From Scleroderma bovista (Eukaryota > Basidiomycota > Agaricomycetes > Boletales > Sclerodermataceae), in contig JAYMGJ010000453.1 of NCBI GenBank assembly GCA_037178675.1, positions 39,257-103,256 of the forward strand: a DNA stretch of 64,000 nucleotides, in the 5' to 3' direction. Numbering within the stretch: position 1 is the stretch's first letter; every line of letters starts with the position of its first letter. This document shows positions 1 to 11,230 of this stretch, piece after piece. The position numbers were made by a program, and so were the translations under genes. The notes under the pieces were generated by a model that made no database searches, was not told where the DNA came from, and was given only the letters and a program-made list of their open reading frames with translations.

Positions 1-1925
1 ACTCCCACTCTGGTCCTGTTGGCTTGACAGCAAGTGAGTGATTTCATGCTTGGTCCAGCTGGGTCCCTTCTGACTGTCCTCACTCCCACTCTGGTCCTGT
101 TGGCTTGACAGCAAGTGAGTTATTTCATGCTTGGTCCAGCTGGGTCCCTTCTGACTGTCCTCACTCCCACTCTGGTTCTGTTGGCTTGACAGTGGGTGAG
201 TGATTTCATGCTTGGTCCAGCTGGGTCCCTTCTCACTGTTGTCACTCCCCCTCTGGTCCTGTTGGCTTGACAGTGGGTGAGTGATTTCATGCTTGGTCCA
301 GCTTGGTCCCTTCTGACTGTCCTCACTCCCACTCTGGTCCTGTTGGCTTGACAGCAAGTGAGTGATTTCATGCTTGGTCCAGCTGGGTCCCTTCTGACTG
401 TCCTCACTCCCACTCTGGTCCTGTTGGCTTGACAGCAAGTGAGTGATTTCATGCTTGGTCCAGCTGGGTCCCTTCTGACTGTCCTCACTCCCACTCTGGT
501 CCTGTTGGCTTGACAGCAAGTGAGTTATTTCATGCTTGGTCCAGCTGGGTCCCTTCTGACTGTCCTCACTCCCACTCTGGTTCTGTTGGCTTGACAGTGG
601 GTGAGTGATTTCATGCTTGGTCCAGCTGGGTCCCTTCTCACTGTTGTCACTCCCACTCTGGTCCTTTTGGCTTGACAGTTGGTGAGTGATTTCATGCTTA
701 GTCCAGCTGGGTCCCTTCTCACTGTTGTCACTCCCACTCTGGTCCTGTTGGCTTGACAGCAAGTGAGTGATTTCATGCTTGGTCCAGCTGGGTCCCTTCT
801 GACTGTCCTCACTCCCACTCTGGTCCTGTTGGCTTGACAGCAAGTGAGTGATTTCATGCTTGGTCCAGCTGGGTCCCTTCTGACTGTCCTCACTCCCACT
901 CTGGTCCTGTTGGCTTGACAGTTGGTGAGTGATTTCATGCTTGGTCCAGCTGGGTCCCTTCTGACTGTCCTCACTCCCACTCTGGTCCTGTTGGCTTGAC
1001 AGCAAGTGAGTGATTTCATGCTTGGTCCAGCTGGGTCCCTTCTGACTGTCCTCACTCCTGCTCTGGTCCTGTTGGCTTGACAGCAAGTGAGTGATTTCAT
1101 GCTTGGTCCAGCTGGGTCCCTTCTGACTGTCCTCACTCCCACTCTGGTCCTGTTGGCTTGACAGGAAGTGAGTGATTTCATGCTTGGTCCAGCTGGGTCC
1201 CTTCTGACTGTCCTCACTCCCACTCTGGTCCTGTTGGCTTGACAGCGAGTGAGTGATTTCATGCTTGGTCCAGCTGGGTCCCTTCTGACTGTCCTCACTC
1301 CCACTCTGGTCCTGTTGGCTTGACAGGAAGTGAGTGATTTCATGCTTGGTCCCGCTGGGTCCCTTCTGACTGTCCTCACTCCCACTCTGGTCCTGTTGGC
1401 TTGACAGCGAGTGAGTGATTTCATTCTTGGTCCAGCTGGGTCCCCTCTGACTGTCCTCACTCCCACTCTGGTCCTGTTGGCTTGACAGCGAGTGAGTGAT
1501 TTCATGCTTGGTCCAGCTGGGTCCCTTCTCACTGTTGTCACTCCCACTCTGGTCCTTTTGGCTTGACAGCAAGTGAGTGATTTCATGCTTGGTCCAGCTG
1601 GGTCCCTTCTGACTGTCCTCACTCCCACTCTGGTCCTGTTGGCTTGACAGCAAGTGAGTGATTTTATGCTTGGTCCAGCTGGGTCCCTTCTGACTGTCCT
1701 CACTCCCACTCTGGTCCTGTTGGCTTGACAGCGAGTCAGTGATTTCATGCTTGGTCCAGCTGGGTCCCTTCTGACTGTCCTCACTCCCACTCTGGTCCTG
1801 TTGGCTTGACAGTGGGTGAGTGATTTCATGCTTGGTCCAGCTGGGTCCCCTCTCACTGTCCTCATTCTCACTCTGCTCCCAATTTGGTCCCATTGGCTTG
1901 ATAGGATGTGAGTAATTTCATGCCA
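1..1925. repeat. 81-bp minisatellite, about 23 copies
   Basis: Unit starts fall at 1, 82 and 163, giving an exact 81-bp period that continues to about 1860, followed by one degenerate unit. Because 81 is a multiple of 3, the minus strand is open over long stretches with a 27-residue repeat. Some units carry a variant (gagttattt in place of gagtgattt) that gives a stop at 120 and 525. Units differ by a few substitutions such as gcaag/gtggg/gttgg and tgactgtcc/tcactgttg. I see no promoter, introns or non-repeat coding sequence, so I read this as a non-coding minisatellite whose open frame comes from its period. The array continues off the left edge. Confidence 0.95.
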
Positions 1926-3577
1926 AGTCATGCTGATGTAATTCTAATTACATTTCCATGCCATTCCTCCATTTATTTTGTTATTAGCAAGTAAGTTTAT
2001 CATCAGTACAGCTTTCTGAATACAAAAATAGTGTAATCAAATTTACCCAAATGCCTTCAGGATGTGAGCATATTTTTTTCATTCTCACCCACACTTACTT
2101 ACTTGCACCTTCCATAATTAGACAGTAAGCTATTCAATTTGTTGGTTATTCATCTTTCCCATGATTTTCTCTCAGAACTTGGTATATCATTTATATTTAA
2201 TCATTTGAATATGCCAACATGATTGCTCTTCAGCTTGTGAGGCACCATTCCTTTCATTAGTATTTAACTGATATGTCTTGTGACCTAACAGACAGACTCT
2301 GATGTTGATATTGCATCTGGTGCATTACCCTTAATGTGTCCTTTTTTCATGGTTTCCCCAATGCACAAGTCAATCATCCATGGAGCTGGTGAGGAAATTT
2401 TCTTTGTCACATGTACTCTCTAACCAATTCAAAGGATGCATTCTCATTTTTGAATACTCCTACTTCCTTCTCCAGCAAAATGGGGATACAAGCAATACTC
2501 TTGATCTTGCTGTGAAGGAATATCAAACTTCTGGAACCCAAGCCACTGTTCTCAGTGCTATTCAGCATGCCATTAAGGAACATAGCAATAATAACTATGA
2601 TGCTCTAATGCAGGACACTGTTGATATCATTGTAAGCAACTGTATGTGTAAGTGATTCTTTTCAGGACTACATTCAGTGTCTAATTATGTCTGTCAGCAA
2701 AGAAGCTCCTTTAACATTAACCATACTTGAATTTCTGTGACCATATCATTTCTATGTTCTACATACATGCCTATGTTGTGACATCCTCTTCTAGTACATG
2801 CTATTTCATTCCCATTTTCTCTGAATCTCACCCATATGGCCCTCTAGTGTCAACAATTTAGTAACTGACTGTACAGGCCTGTACCAGCAGTGGCAGTGCT
2901 TAGTACAGCACCACAGGTACTAGGTCTTCCACTGTGCAGTCACATCACAATTACCTTACAGTGCCATACAGACCATTACCCAACCTCAGGTGCTTTACAA
3001 ACAATATCTAATATAGATAGATTCATACAGTGATTACATTCACTGTACCCTGAGACATGTTGGTACAGTTTGCCAAGTCTGTAAGTAGAGTTTAAAAGCC
3101 CATGCCTTTTTTGGAAGAGGACTGGACTGGACTGCTGTGGGAAGCCTGGGAACAGTTCCTGGACCACTTAAAAACTGGTTTTTTAATGTTTTCACATCAA
3201 AGGTGTGTTATATACCATCTAAATACTATGTATACACTGTAGTAATTATGTACAAGTCATTACATATTTATTTGTGCCATACTTCATCCAAAAAAATCAA
3301 TTTTACACTTTTCAAGACCCACTGCAGGCCAAAATTAGCCTGTGATGTAGGGGTTTTTATATCATATATATGTTGCTTACATAATGTGATTGCAACCAGT
3401 TGCAACTGGTCTTTTTCATGATTCTCAAAAGTAGGCAACTGGCAATTGCAGTCCAGTTGCAACCAGTCTGGTCCAGTCTTTTTGCAGTCCTATGGACTGT
3501 GTTAAATTTGGGTCATGTGACCTCAGGGCTGACTAAACCCCCTGTTGCTTAGGCAGTGCACAATCACAGGAAAATAT
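1926..3577. other. Gene-poor AT-rich sequence
   Basis: I see no recognisable gene. The only stretch resembling an exon is 2476-2631 on the plus strand. It follows a ctccag acceptor-like site, encodes a short hydrophilic peptide and ends before a gtaagc donor-like site. I do not recognise its product. The segment 3370-3500 carries degenerate CAGTTGCAACCAG-type sequence related to the MITE-like element at 17295-17783. I found no CG dinucleotide anywhere in this segment. Confidence 0.5.
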
Positions 3578-3649
3578 GACCAAGCCAGGATTTGAACCCA
3601 GGACCTCCTGGCATATACCCAGGTGCTCTAACCACTGACCTACTGGGCC
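3578..3649 (-). tRNA. tRNA-like sequence (tRNA pseudogene or SINE head)
   Basis: Read on the minus strand, 72 nt fold as a cloverleaf. The acceptor stem pairs 6 of 7 (GGCCCAG with CTTGGTC), the D arm GGTC/GAGC has one mismatch, the anticodon stem is CCTGG/CCAGG, and the T arm holds GGTTCAAATCC, a good B box. The D arm also looks like an A box. The anticodon loop GTATATG would give ATA at positions 34-36, which is not a normal functional anticodon, and position 37 is a pyrimidine. The surroundings are repeats. A decayed tRNA or the head of a tRNA-derived SINE fits better than a working tRNA gene. Confidence 0.45.
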
Positions 3650-5115
3650 ACAGGTACTCTAGGGTGCTTGTAGGATTTATAGTGTTTGACACTATATGTA
3701 CTTCCATTCTTGTAGGATTAGTGCAGATTACATTTCCAACAGACTGAACTTTTAAACTCTATCTGTAAGACATTGCCTGGGACTGTACAATGGACCTCAA
3801 TCTGTGCCAAGTGTGGTCTGCTGTATCACACTGTCACACTGTCACTGATCTGTACCACACTGTTCCACTGTTGCCAAACTGTCAAATGTTGTATTGCAAT
3901 CAAACTATGTTGTAATTGATCTGGTTGTCATGACCATGTCAACTCTGCATCCCTTCAGCACTTCTCCAACATCCTCCACTCCTTTCTATACCAACTCTGA
4001 TGTACCTCCTATTTGCTCTGATGCATCTCCTATACTTCAGGTAACTACATTTGATAAGCATTTAGCTTGAATAGTTTAGTCTCACAATTCAGCCAAATAA
4101 CCTACAAAATCATGGTCATCCCAGCCCATCAGCAAACCAGCCCTTCCCTATACAGTGCCACACAGACTTGTACAGAGTCACAGAGTCCACAGAAAGGTTC
4201 CCACTAATACAGAGCTTCACAGATTCCACAGAGTCTGTACTGCTCTGTACAGACCTATACAAACATCTCCCATTTGTACAGATCTAGTGTTTCCAGGACT
4301 AGCACAAGGGCTATATACTAGAATTGACAATAATGCCATTACATCAGGAAAAAAAACCCCAAGCTATATATTGCTATGTATTACTCTTTGATGTCATATA
4401 TTGCTTTGTGCTCTTAATCAACAAAAAGTACAAAAAGCATTTATAGCAAGTTCCCTGTTTGTAAAAGCACATAGGTCAACAAAAACCATCAAATGTCACA
4501 GAATAGCCATCTATAGACATCATCATTTGGTGTAGCTATACATATAGCAATCCTTATGTAATTAATAGAAAGCTCTCTGATCACTCTGACCCTTGCCATA
4601 GATGCTATAAATGCATCCTTTTTATCTTTTGGTCACACTTTTTTGTACAATTGAAATCAAATATATTAAAATAGTACTACCTACTACAAAATACAAACAT
4701 AGGTGGGGGGACATGGGGGACATACCATTGTGGTCACCAGATCATGCTGGAGCTGAGGGGGGGATGTGTTGATGTAGTAGTCATCATATGCATCAACAAA
4801 ACAAACAAAGTGTGGTGAAGGGTGGCAATGCAATGCAAACAGTTGTACACCAGCAAATCCCTTATTTTGGGACAGTACTTACAGTAGTTACCATAATAGT
4901 ACAGTATTTGACAGCACTTACAGCATACATTGCCACAGGGTCCCAGTTCCATGGGAACACAGTTCTGACACACTACATTTACAGTATGTGTTACATAAGG
5001 TAACTTCACAAAATTTTCACTAAGTTCAACCATCACTTACCCCACCCCCACCCCCACTCCACCACCACTGTAATCACACTCACTATCAAGTGTTCATGCA
5101 TGATGCTGCCACTAC
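3650..5115. other. Intergenic sequence with a repeat-R fragment
   Basis: No gene is recognisable. Positions 4034-4122 match the first ~90 bp of repeat R found at 8434-8760 (shared tttgataagcatttagc and gaatagtttagt). The rest is AT-rich with scattered tgtac/cacagt microrepeats. A poly-C stretch with CCACC lies at 5041-5066, just before the LTR insertion. I found no CG dinucleotide between about 1940 and 5139. Confidence 0.55.
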
Positions 5116-5120
5116 CCACC

Positions 5121-6327
5121 TGTCAAGACTGGTTCTCCTCGATGATCTTACTAGGAGGTCCAGGGTTGCAGGGGACTAATGAGGAGGTAAGTCCAGACAC
5201 TAGTAGGTGCTAGTTAGTGTGGAGAGTTAAGTCCAGGTCATATGAATGAAGTCCAGGCACTAGGGGAGCACAGAGAGTAAGTCTAGGTTGTGTGGAGTAA
5301 GTCTGGACTGCGGGAAAGTAGTCCGGAGTTGAGTGCAGCTTGTCCAGAGCAAAGGACATCCCAGAGGTGGGATAAGCCCTAAGGGGTCTAGCATCAAGTC
5401 TAGGACGGAGTTGGCTTTTGCCCTCGTGTGAGTAGGAGACTTGCTAGGAGTGGACATAGGACCAAGAGGACAGGATAGGATGGAGGCCAGAGTTGGCTGG
5501 AGTTCAGGAGAACAGATGAATTAGGAGAGCATAGTGGGTAGTACAGAGTGAGGAGTATCTTAGTCAAGATTTGATCTAAGGATCTACTAGGCTGGAGTAC
5601 AGTAGTTTATATAGTAAATGAGAACTAAGGTGAGTATATACAGTGACAAGTAAACACCTTAGTTGGGACAAGGGATAGAGCAGAAACAGACAGGAAAATA
5701 AACCAGAGTGGGAGCAGACACAGGGAACTAGGATGACAGGGATGACAGGGGAAAAGCAGGAACAAGTGTGGTAAAGGAAACTAGATCAGAACAGGACAAG
5801 TAAGGGTCAGAGATGAACTTAACTAATGTTAAGTCTGGAGTGATGTCCAGGACTGGAGGAAGTGCATGACCAGAGGAAGTGCAAGAGTGGAGGGAGTGTG
5901 CAGGTGGAGGAAGGGCAGAGTAGCTGGAGGAAGGTCTGGAGTTGGTCATGGAAATGTTCCAGGCCATTGGTGGACCTAACAGAGGAAGCAGAGTGGAACA
6001 GGAGCAGACCTGAGCCAGAGTTGGATGTACCATCTGGAGTTGGGCTACATTGTGGACAATACCAAGGGAGTGGCCAGACTGAAACCAGAGTAGCGACTAG
6101 TGGTAGGTACAGGTTCAACACAGTGGAGTTAGACCACAGATCTGGCTAGAGCAAGACAGGGGTTAGTCCTGAGGTGGAGATGGACACAGTGACTGGAGTT
6201 GAGCTGGAGTGCAGCTATGGGGCTGGAGATGGCCAGACTAGATCTGGAGTTGGGTCTATGCCTAAGGAGAGGTCAAGTGGGCCAGGGTTAGACTGGAGTT
6301 CCAACTGGGAAAAGTATGGATATGACT
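5121..6327 (-). mobile_element. Solo LTR, family 2, old copy (2a)
   Basis: The sequence begins TGTCAAGACTGG and ends GGATATGACT; the expected terminal A is changed to T. It is flanked by a perfect 5-bp duplication CCACC (5116-5120 and 6328-6332). It is an inverted homologue of the element at 9920-11137. The promoter-like TATATAA of that copy lies on its plus strand, so this copy points left. Where the other copy has actccgg this one mostly reads tctggagt, so nearly every CG has become TG or CA. I see no internal retrotransposon region, so it is a solo LTR, probably of a Ty3/Gypsy-type element by TG...CA ends and 5-bp duplication. Confidence 0.85.
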
Positions 6328-7269
6328 CCACCACCACCACCACCACACCACCACCACACCACCACAGCACAATTGCACTTGCAGGTACTATGAAGTTTCT
6401 TTTTTTGTTTTGTTTCATATACTAACTATTATTACAGGTCCTCTGTGTGCACCCCCACACCTGTGTACACCTACACCCATACAGCCTGATTTCCCCCACT
6501 ACTACTTGTATTTTTTGTTTTGTTTTACTAACTATTATTACCAGCCCATTGCATGGGCACCTGCCCCACATACACCATGCAGCCCAGCCACCAATGCTGA
6601 CCAAACAATGGTGACAACAGCTGCACCCAACAGCACCAACCACCACCACCATGCATTGATCACCACTGCCACCACCACTCATTGACAGCCACCACCACCC
6701 CATCACCCATGAGGACAATGACAATGACAGCGCCAGCATGCACACTGTGGTGCGATCACCATCACCTGCATAGATGGCAACAACAGTGATGACCCCAGCA
6801 CCAGCGCATGCATGCTACAGTGTGATGATGGCCATGGCTCTAGTGCCAGCATGCACTCATGCATGTTGTGATGCAACCACCACCACCAGCATGATGATGA
6901 CAACATCAGCATGCATGCACACATGCTGCAACACAGCCACCACCACCAGCATGACAACAACAATGACTTTGTGGCCAGCACATGCACACTGTGACATGAC
7001 CATGACCACCATGACTGGCATTGATGACCCCAGTGCCAGCATGGTTGCAACATGACCACCACCACCACCACTGGTGTCATCAATGACAATGACAGTGATG
7101 ACCCCAGCACCAGCACACATGCTGTGGCGCAACCACCACCACCAACATGCATGCATGCTGCAATGTAACCACCACCATCACTGGTGTGATGATGGCAACC
7201 CAGCCCCAGCATGCTGTGACATGACAACAATGACAACAATGACTGGCAATGACCCCCACCCCAGTACAC
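6328..7269. repeat. ACC/ATG-rich simple-sequence tract
   Basis: Degenerate trinucleotide-like sequence built of accaccacc, catgcatgc, agcatgac and gccagcatg, open in several frames on both strands. The predicted peptides are Trp/Val/Met/Cys- or His/Thr-rich with no domain. It resembles the tract at 21430-22275 in reverse complement. I treat it as non-coding low-complexity DNA. Confidence 0.8.
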
Positions 7270-8433
7270 TGTGTGTCAAAGTGTGGATTTGGGTCAGAGT
7301 AATAACCCAAACACAACACCAACAAAGGACTATGAAATTGTGTGAGTGGTGGTTTACCTCCATGGTGTCCAGAGAGGATATGCTGAGGAGGGGGGAAGAG
7401 GATCTACACCAACAGGGTGATGCAAATGGTGATGTAGGATACTCCTGGGGTACAGGAGTGATAGATGATGAAGGGGATAGGTGTCTGGACTCTTCGTAAA
7501 GCCTAGGAAGTGTCAAAGCAGGGATTGAGTTGACTGAGACTGAAGTAGCAATACTACACCTAGAGATTGGTGCAGCAAAGGGGCAAGGGGGCTCCTGACG
7601 TCCAGAAGCAATGGGAGATGAAGGATTGACAGGCTAGACTCCACTTGAGCCTAGAGAAAGACTTGGACTTGAATAAACTGGATAGACTTGAGATATCAGA
7701 GCCTTTAGACCTTCACTGAAGCCTACAAGACTCAAAGTACTGAGGGGATACTGATTGAGAGGGACTGATAGGGGGATAATTTTGTGCTATTGGGGACTCT
7801 GATCACTGGGCTGAGCCCAGGGGTTTAAATACATGGGGGGGCACAGCATTAAAGTACAAAAAGAGAAGGGAGTAAGCAGAATTTGTCAAGGATTGGTAAG
7901 GGATTGGTAAGAGCTTTGTAAGGGCTTTGTAAGTGATCAGTAAGCAAGGCATAAGCAGAAATGAGTAAGCATAGGGAGCATGAATAAGCTGCTGAGTAAA
8001 GGAATGAGTAAGCTGCATGACAAGATTGATTGGTAAGGGAGTGAGTCATCAGCTAAGTAATGTATCAAAAATGTGAAAGGGATAGAGTAATGTAAGCAAG
8101 GGATGAGTCACTGCACAGCAGAAGGGAATCATTGATGCACAGCCCAAGAATTTTGATGGGACAACAATGGGGAAGATTTGGGATTAATAGGGGGATTGAT
8201 CCAAGACAGAACAGCCACAAGAAGGGTACCAGGGGTCCAGAGGTCTTGGGGGGGTCACCATACACTAAGATGTAGTGCATGTGTTCTAACGCCACTGTAG
8301 CACAACCATGGGCTCCCTTGACAAGCTCTCTTCTGGGAAAGAACAAGAGAGGGTTCTTCTTCCTAATAGCACTCTAAAGTGGGGGTATAACTGTCATGGT
8401 GCTGGGGGACACCATCTGAAAGTAGGGAAGTGG
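7270..8433 (-). mobile_element. LTR-like family 1, truncated copy A
   Basis: This is the right-hand ~1.16 kb of the ~2.1 kb family-1 element in reverse orientation. It matches copies B and C from their Pro/Ser-coding zone through the TATTTAAA promoter-like box (here ggtttaaatac near 7820) to the terminal CTTTGAC..CACA. The other half is missing: the match stops near 8433, where repeat R starts. The 130-codon ORF of complete copies is therefore lost. No clear duplication is seen at the intact end. Confidence 0.7.
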
Positions 8434-8760
8434 CACTTCAGGTAACCACTTTTGATAAGCATTTAGCCTGAATAGTTTAGTATCGCAATTCAGCCAAATA
8501 GCCTATAAAACCATGGTCATCCCAGGGAAGGTCTGCTTCCCTCCTGGGATGGGCCATTGTTTTTATAATCCCATCCCAGGGCTGGTCCATGCCATATGGG
8601 ATGGCCCATACTTATTTGTGGTGTCAGGGGTCCTTATACATTTTTTTCATTCTTGCTTACCACAGATAGTTTGGTATTTTCTTTAAACACTGCACATTCT
8701 CTTGCTTGGAATCAGTTCTGTAATATTTCAAAACCATCTTCATCCAACAACAAAATTTAT
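8434..8760 (+). repeat. Dispersed repeat R, copy 1 (uninterrupted)
   Basis: Begins cacttcaggtaacc and matches, in reverse complement, sequence at about 17200-17294 plus 17784-18012. The other copy contains a 489-bp insertion at the point that here reads attcttgctta, so this copy is the empty site. It has internal palindromic blocks (tcccatcccagg / cctgggatggg). A short fragment of its left part is at 4034-4122. It carries no coding capacity of its own that I can see. Confidence 0.75.
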
Positions 8761-8769
8761 ATTATTCAA

Positions 8770-9437
8770 ACTAGATGTTGATGATGATATTTGGCAGGAT
8801 GTTGGACTAGGAGACAACATTGGTGGCTTACCACCAGCCTGGTTGGCTGATGAAAAGGTTTGCCTAGGGATTAAATCTCTTCTGGAGCTGAGGCGTTGTG
8901 AGGAGGAAGAGATCTGTTTGCTACAAGAAAGGAAAGTACTAGTGGAGTGGTTTGCTGAGGAGTGGAGTCGGCTCCAGAAAGCAAAGTTGAATGCCAGTAA
9001 GCAATATTATCAGACACTACTATTCAATGCTAACATTTATGTACAGATGAAGATCTCAAATATGAATTGGGTTGTCAAAGCTCTATGCTAGCAAGCCTTT
9101 GTCTTGCATGGCAGATGAAGCTGAGTGAAATGCCATCACATCCTGATGAGATATGGGGTGTTAGTGCTGAGGAAAAGCAACTTGCATTTTTCCTTTTATG
9201 CATGTTGTTGACATTGAGGAGGAAACTATAGATGATATAAATTCTGAGAATGGGAGAGAAGAGCTCCCTATAGATGATGAGTTATTGGATACAGCTGAGG
9301 AATTTGCTCTTGCTGATGAATATCATCATCAGGTTGGAGATGGTCTGGAGGAAGGAATTACATGGATAGAGCAATGGGAGGATGATGTATTGGACATGGA
9401 TCCTCAATCATCTCCAAGCAAAAGAGCACATACATAG
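8770..9437 (+). pseudogene. KDZ-type transposase C-terminal fragment
   Basis: From about 8775 the plus strand encodes a conserved-looking segment with IWQDVGL, PPAWLADEKV, GIKSLLELRRCEEEE and LVEWFAEEW. This is the kind of Trp/Glu-rich C-terminal tail I associate with KDZ transposases carrying CxC cysteine clusters in basidiomycetes. The frame stops at 9091. A second open piece (9198-9437) is very acidic (DIEEETIDDIN, IEQWEDDVLDMD), like the acidic tails of these proteins. The catalytic region is absent; the fragment starts directly after repeat R. The assignment rests on memory of the family, so it is moderate. Confidence 0.45.
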
Positions 9438-9685
9438 TTATATATTAATTGTTGTAAAAGGTTGTTATAGAAATGAACCTTGTTGTTTTTTTCAATACAA
9501 ATAACATATAAACTGGATTAAGGATTTATCTGTGACTGATTGTCTGATATGAATTTTTTATGAAGAGTATATACTATAACAGTTTCAAGCCTATGATGGG
9601 ATGTGCTATTTGCATAAAAAGTAGTCACTGGGGTGTCTTGTAATAGGTTTGAAGGTTGTGATGAAATATGCCTCATTGGCACCAA

Positions 9686-9919
9686 TGGGATCTTCCATAA
9701 TAGCTTTTGGGGCTGTCATGGGACATCCCATTGTCAGGCAGGAAGACCAGTGGGATGTCCCATAATAGCTTTGGGGCCATCATGGGACATCCCATTGTCA
9801 GGCAAGAAGACCAGTGGGATGTCCCATAATAGCTTTGGGGGCTGTCATGGGACATTCCATTGTCAGGCAAGAAAACCAGTGGGATGTCCCATAATAGCTT
9901 TGGGGGCTGTCATGGGACA
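9686..9919. repeat. 64-65-bp hairpin tandem array, left part
   Basis: Units start near 9686, 9751, 9815 and 9880 (period 64-65). Each contains TGGGATGTCCCAT and, 18 nt later, ATGGGACATCCCA, so each unit can form a 13-bp stem. The array is interrupted at 9919 by the LTR at 9920-11137 and resumes at 11138. A diverged relative of the paired motif lies near 13845-13880. Confidence 0.85.
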
Positions 9920-11137
9920 TGTCATATCCATACTTTTCCCAGTCACAACTCTGGTCTAACCCTGGCCCACCTGACCTCTCCTTAGGCATAGATGCAACTC
10001 CGGATCTAGTCCGGCCATCTCCAGCCCCATAGCTGCACTCCAGCTCAACTCCGGTCACTATGTCCCTCTCCGCCTCAGGACTAAACCCCTGTCTTCCTAC
10101 AGACAGATCTGCAGTCTAACTCCTCCATGTCGGACCTGTACCTACCATTAGTCGCTACTCCGGTTTCAGTCTGGCCACTCCCTTTGTCTGGTCTGCGACC
10201 TAGCCCAACTCCGGCTGGTACATCCAACTCTGGCTCAGGTTTGCTCCTGTTCCACTCCACTCCCTCTGTCAGGTCCACCAATGGCCTTGGACATTTCCAT
10301 GTCCAACTCCGGACCTTCCTCCGGCTACTCCACCCTTCCTCCAGTCGTACACTCCCTCCACTCTTGCACTTCCTCTGGTCCTGGACATTGCTCCGGACTT
10401 AACATTAGTTAAGTCCACCTCCAACCCTTACCTGTCCTCTTCCGACCTAGTTCCCTTTACTTCACTGTCCCTGCTTTTTCTCCGTCATCCCTGTATCTCT
10501 AGTTCCCCGTGTCTGCTCCCGCTCCGGTTTATTTTCCTGTACCTGCTTTATTTTCCTGTCCATTTCTGCTCCATCCCTTGTCCCAACTAAGGTGTTTACT
10601 TGTCACTGTATATACTCACCCTAGTTCTCATTTACTATATAAACTACTATACTCCAGCCTAGTAGTTTCCTTAGATCAAATCTCGACTAAGATACTCCTC
10701 CCTCTGTACTACCCACTATGCTCCCCTTAATCCATCTGTCCACCTGAACTCCTGAACTCCGGCCATCTCCGGTCTCTGTCCTATCTCGTCCCCTTGGTCC
10801 TATGTCCGATCCTAGCAAGTCTCCTACTCGCACAAGGGCAAAAGCCAACTCTGTCCCAGACTCGATGCTAGACCTCTCAGGACTTATCCCACCTCTGGGA
10901 TGTCCTTCATCCAGACAAACTGTGCTTTACTCCGGTCCACTTTCCCGTGGTCCAGACTAACTCTGCAAAACCCGGACTTACTTCCAGTGCTCCTCTAGCG
11001 CCCGGACTTCGTCCGTATGACCCGGACTTGACTCTCTGCACTAAGTAGCACATACTAGTGTCAGGACTTACCTCCTCATTAGTTCCCTGCACCCCTGGAC
11101 CTCCTAGTAAGATCGTTGAGGAGAACCGGTCTTGACA
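9920..11137 (+). mobile_element. Solo LTR, family 2, young copy (2b)
   Basis: Begins TGTCATATCC and ends GGTCTTGACA with a perfect 5-bp duplication GGACA (9915-9919 and 11138-11142). It carries CTATATAAAC near 10635 as a promoter-like box on the plus strand. It is the inverted homologue of 5121-6327 but keeps many CG dinucleotides (ctccgg, gtccgg), which argues for recent insertion. It sits inside the 64-65-bp hairpin array. No internal region is present, so it is a solo LTR. A short Ser/Pro-rich open frame on the plus strand (10127-10402) has no recognisable domain. Confidence 0.9.
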
Positions 11138-11230
11138 GGACATCCCATTGTCAGGCAAGAAGACCAGTGGGATGTCCCATAATAGTTTTGAGGCTGTCAT
11201 GGGACATCTCATTGTCATGCAAAAAAACAA
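11138..11230. repeat. 64-65-bp hairpin tandem array, right part
   Basis: Continues the array of 9686-9919 after the LTR insertion: one full unit (ggacatcccattgtcaggca, then tgggatgtcccataatag) and a decayed one ending near 11230. Confidence 0.8.

Noticed and set aside
525..1931. 468-codon open frame on the minus strand
   Set aside because: It is the 81-bp minisatellite read in frame; the period is a multiple of three and stops appear in sister units, so openness is expected without coding.
6422..7516. Several overlapping open frames of 80-190 codons on both strands
   Set aside because: They are translations of ACC/ATG simple sequence, with Trp/Val/Cys/Met or His/Thr monotony and no domain.
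7803..8346. Leu/Ser/Tyr-rich frames recurring at 28827, 42003 and 49186
   Set aside because: They recur because the family-1 element is repeated; the sequence (ttactcattcctgctta-type words) is a degenerate short repeat, not a protein-like composition.
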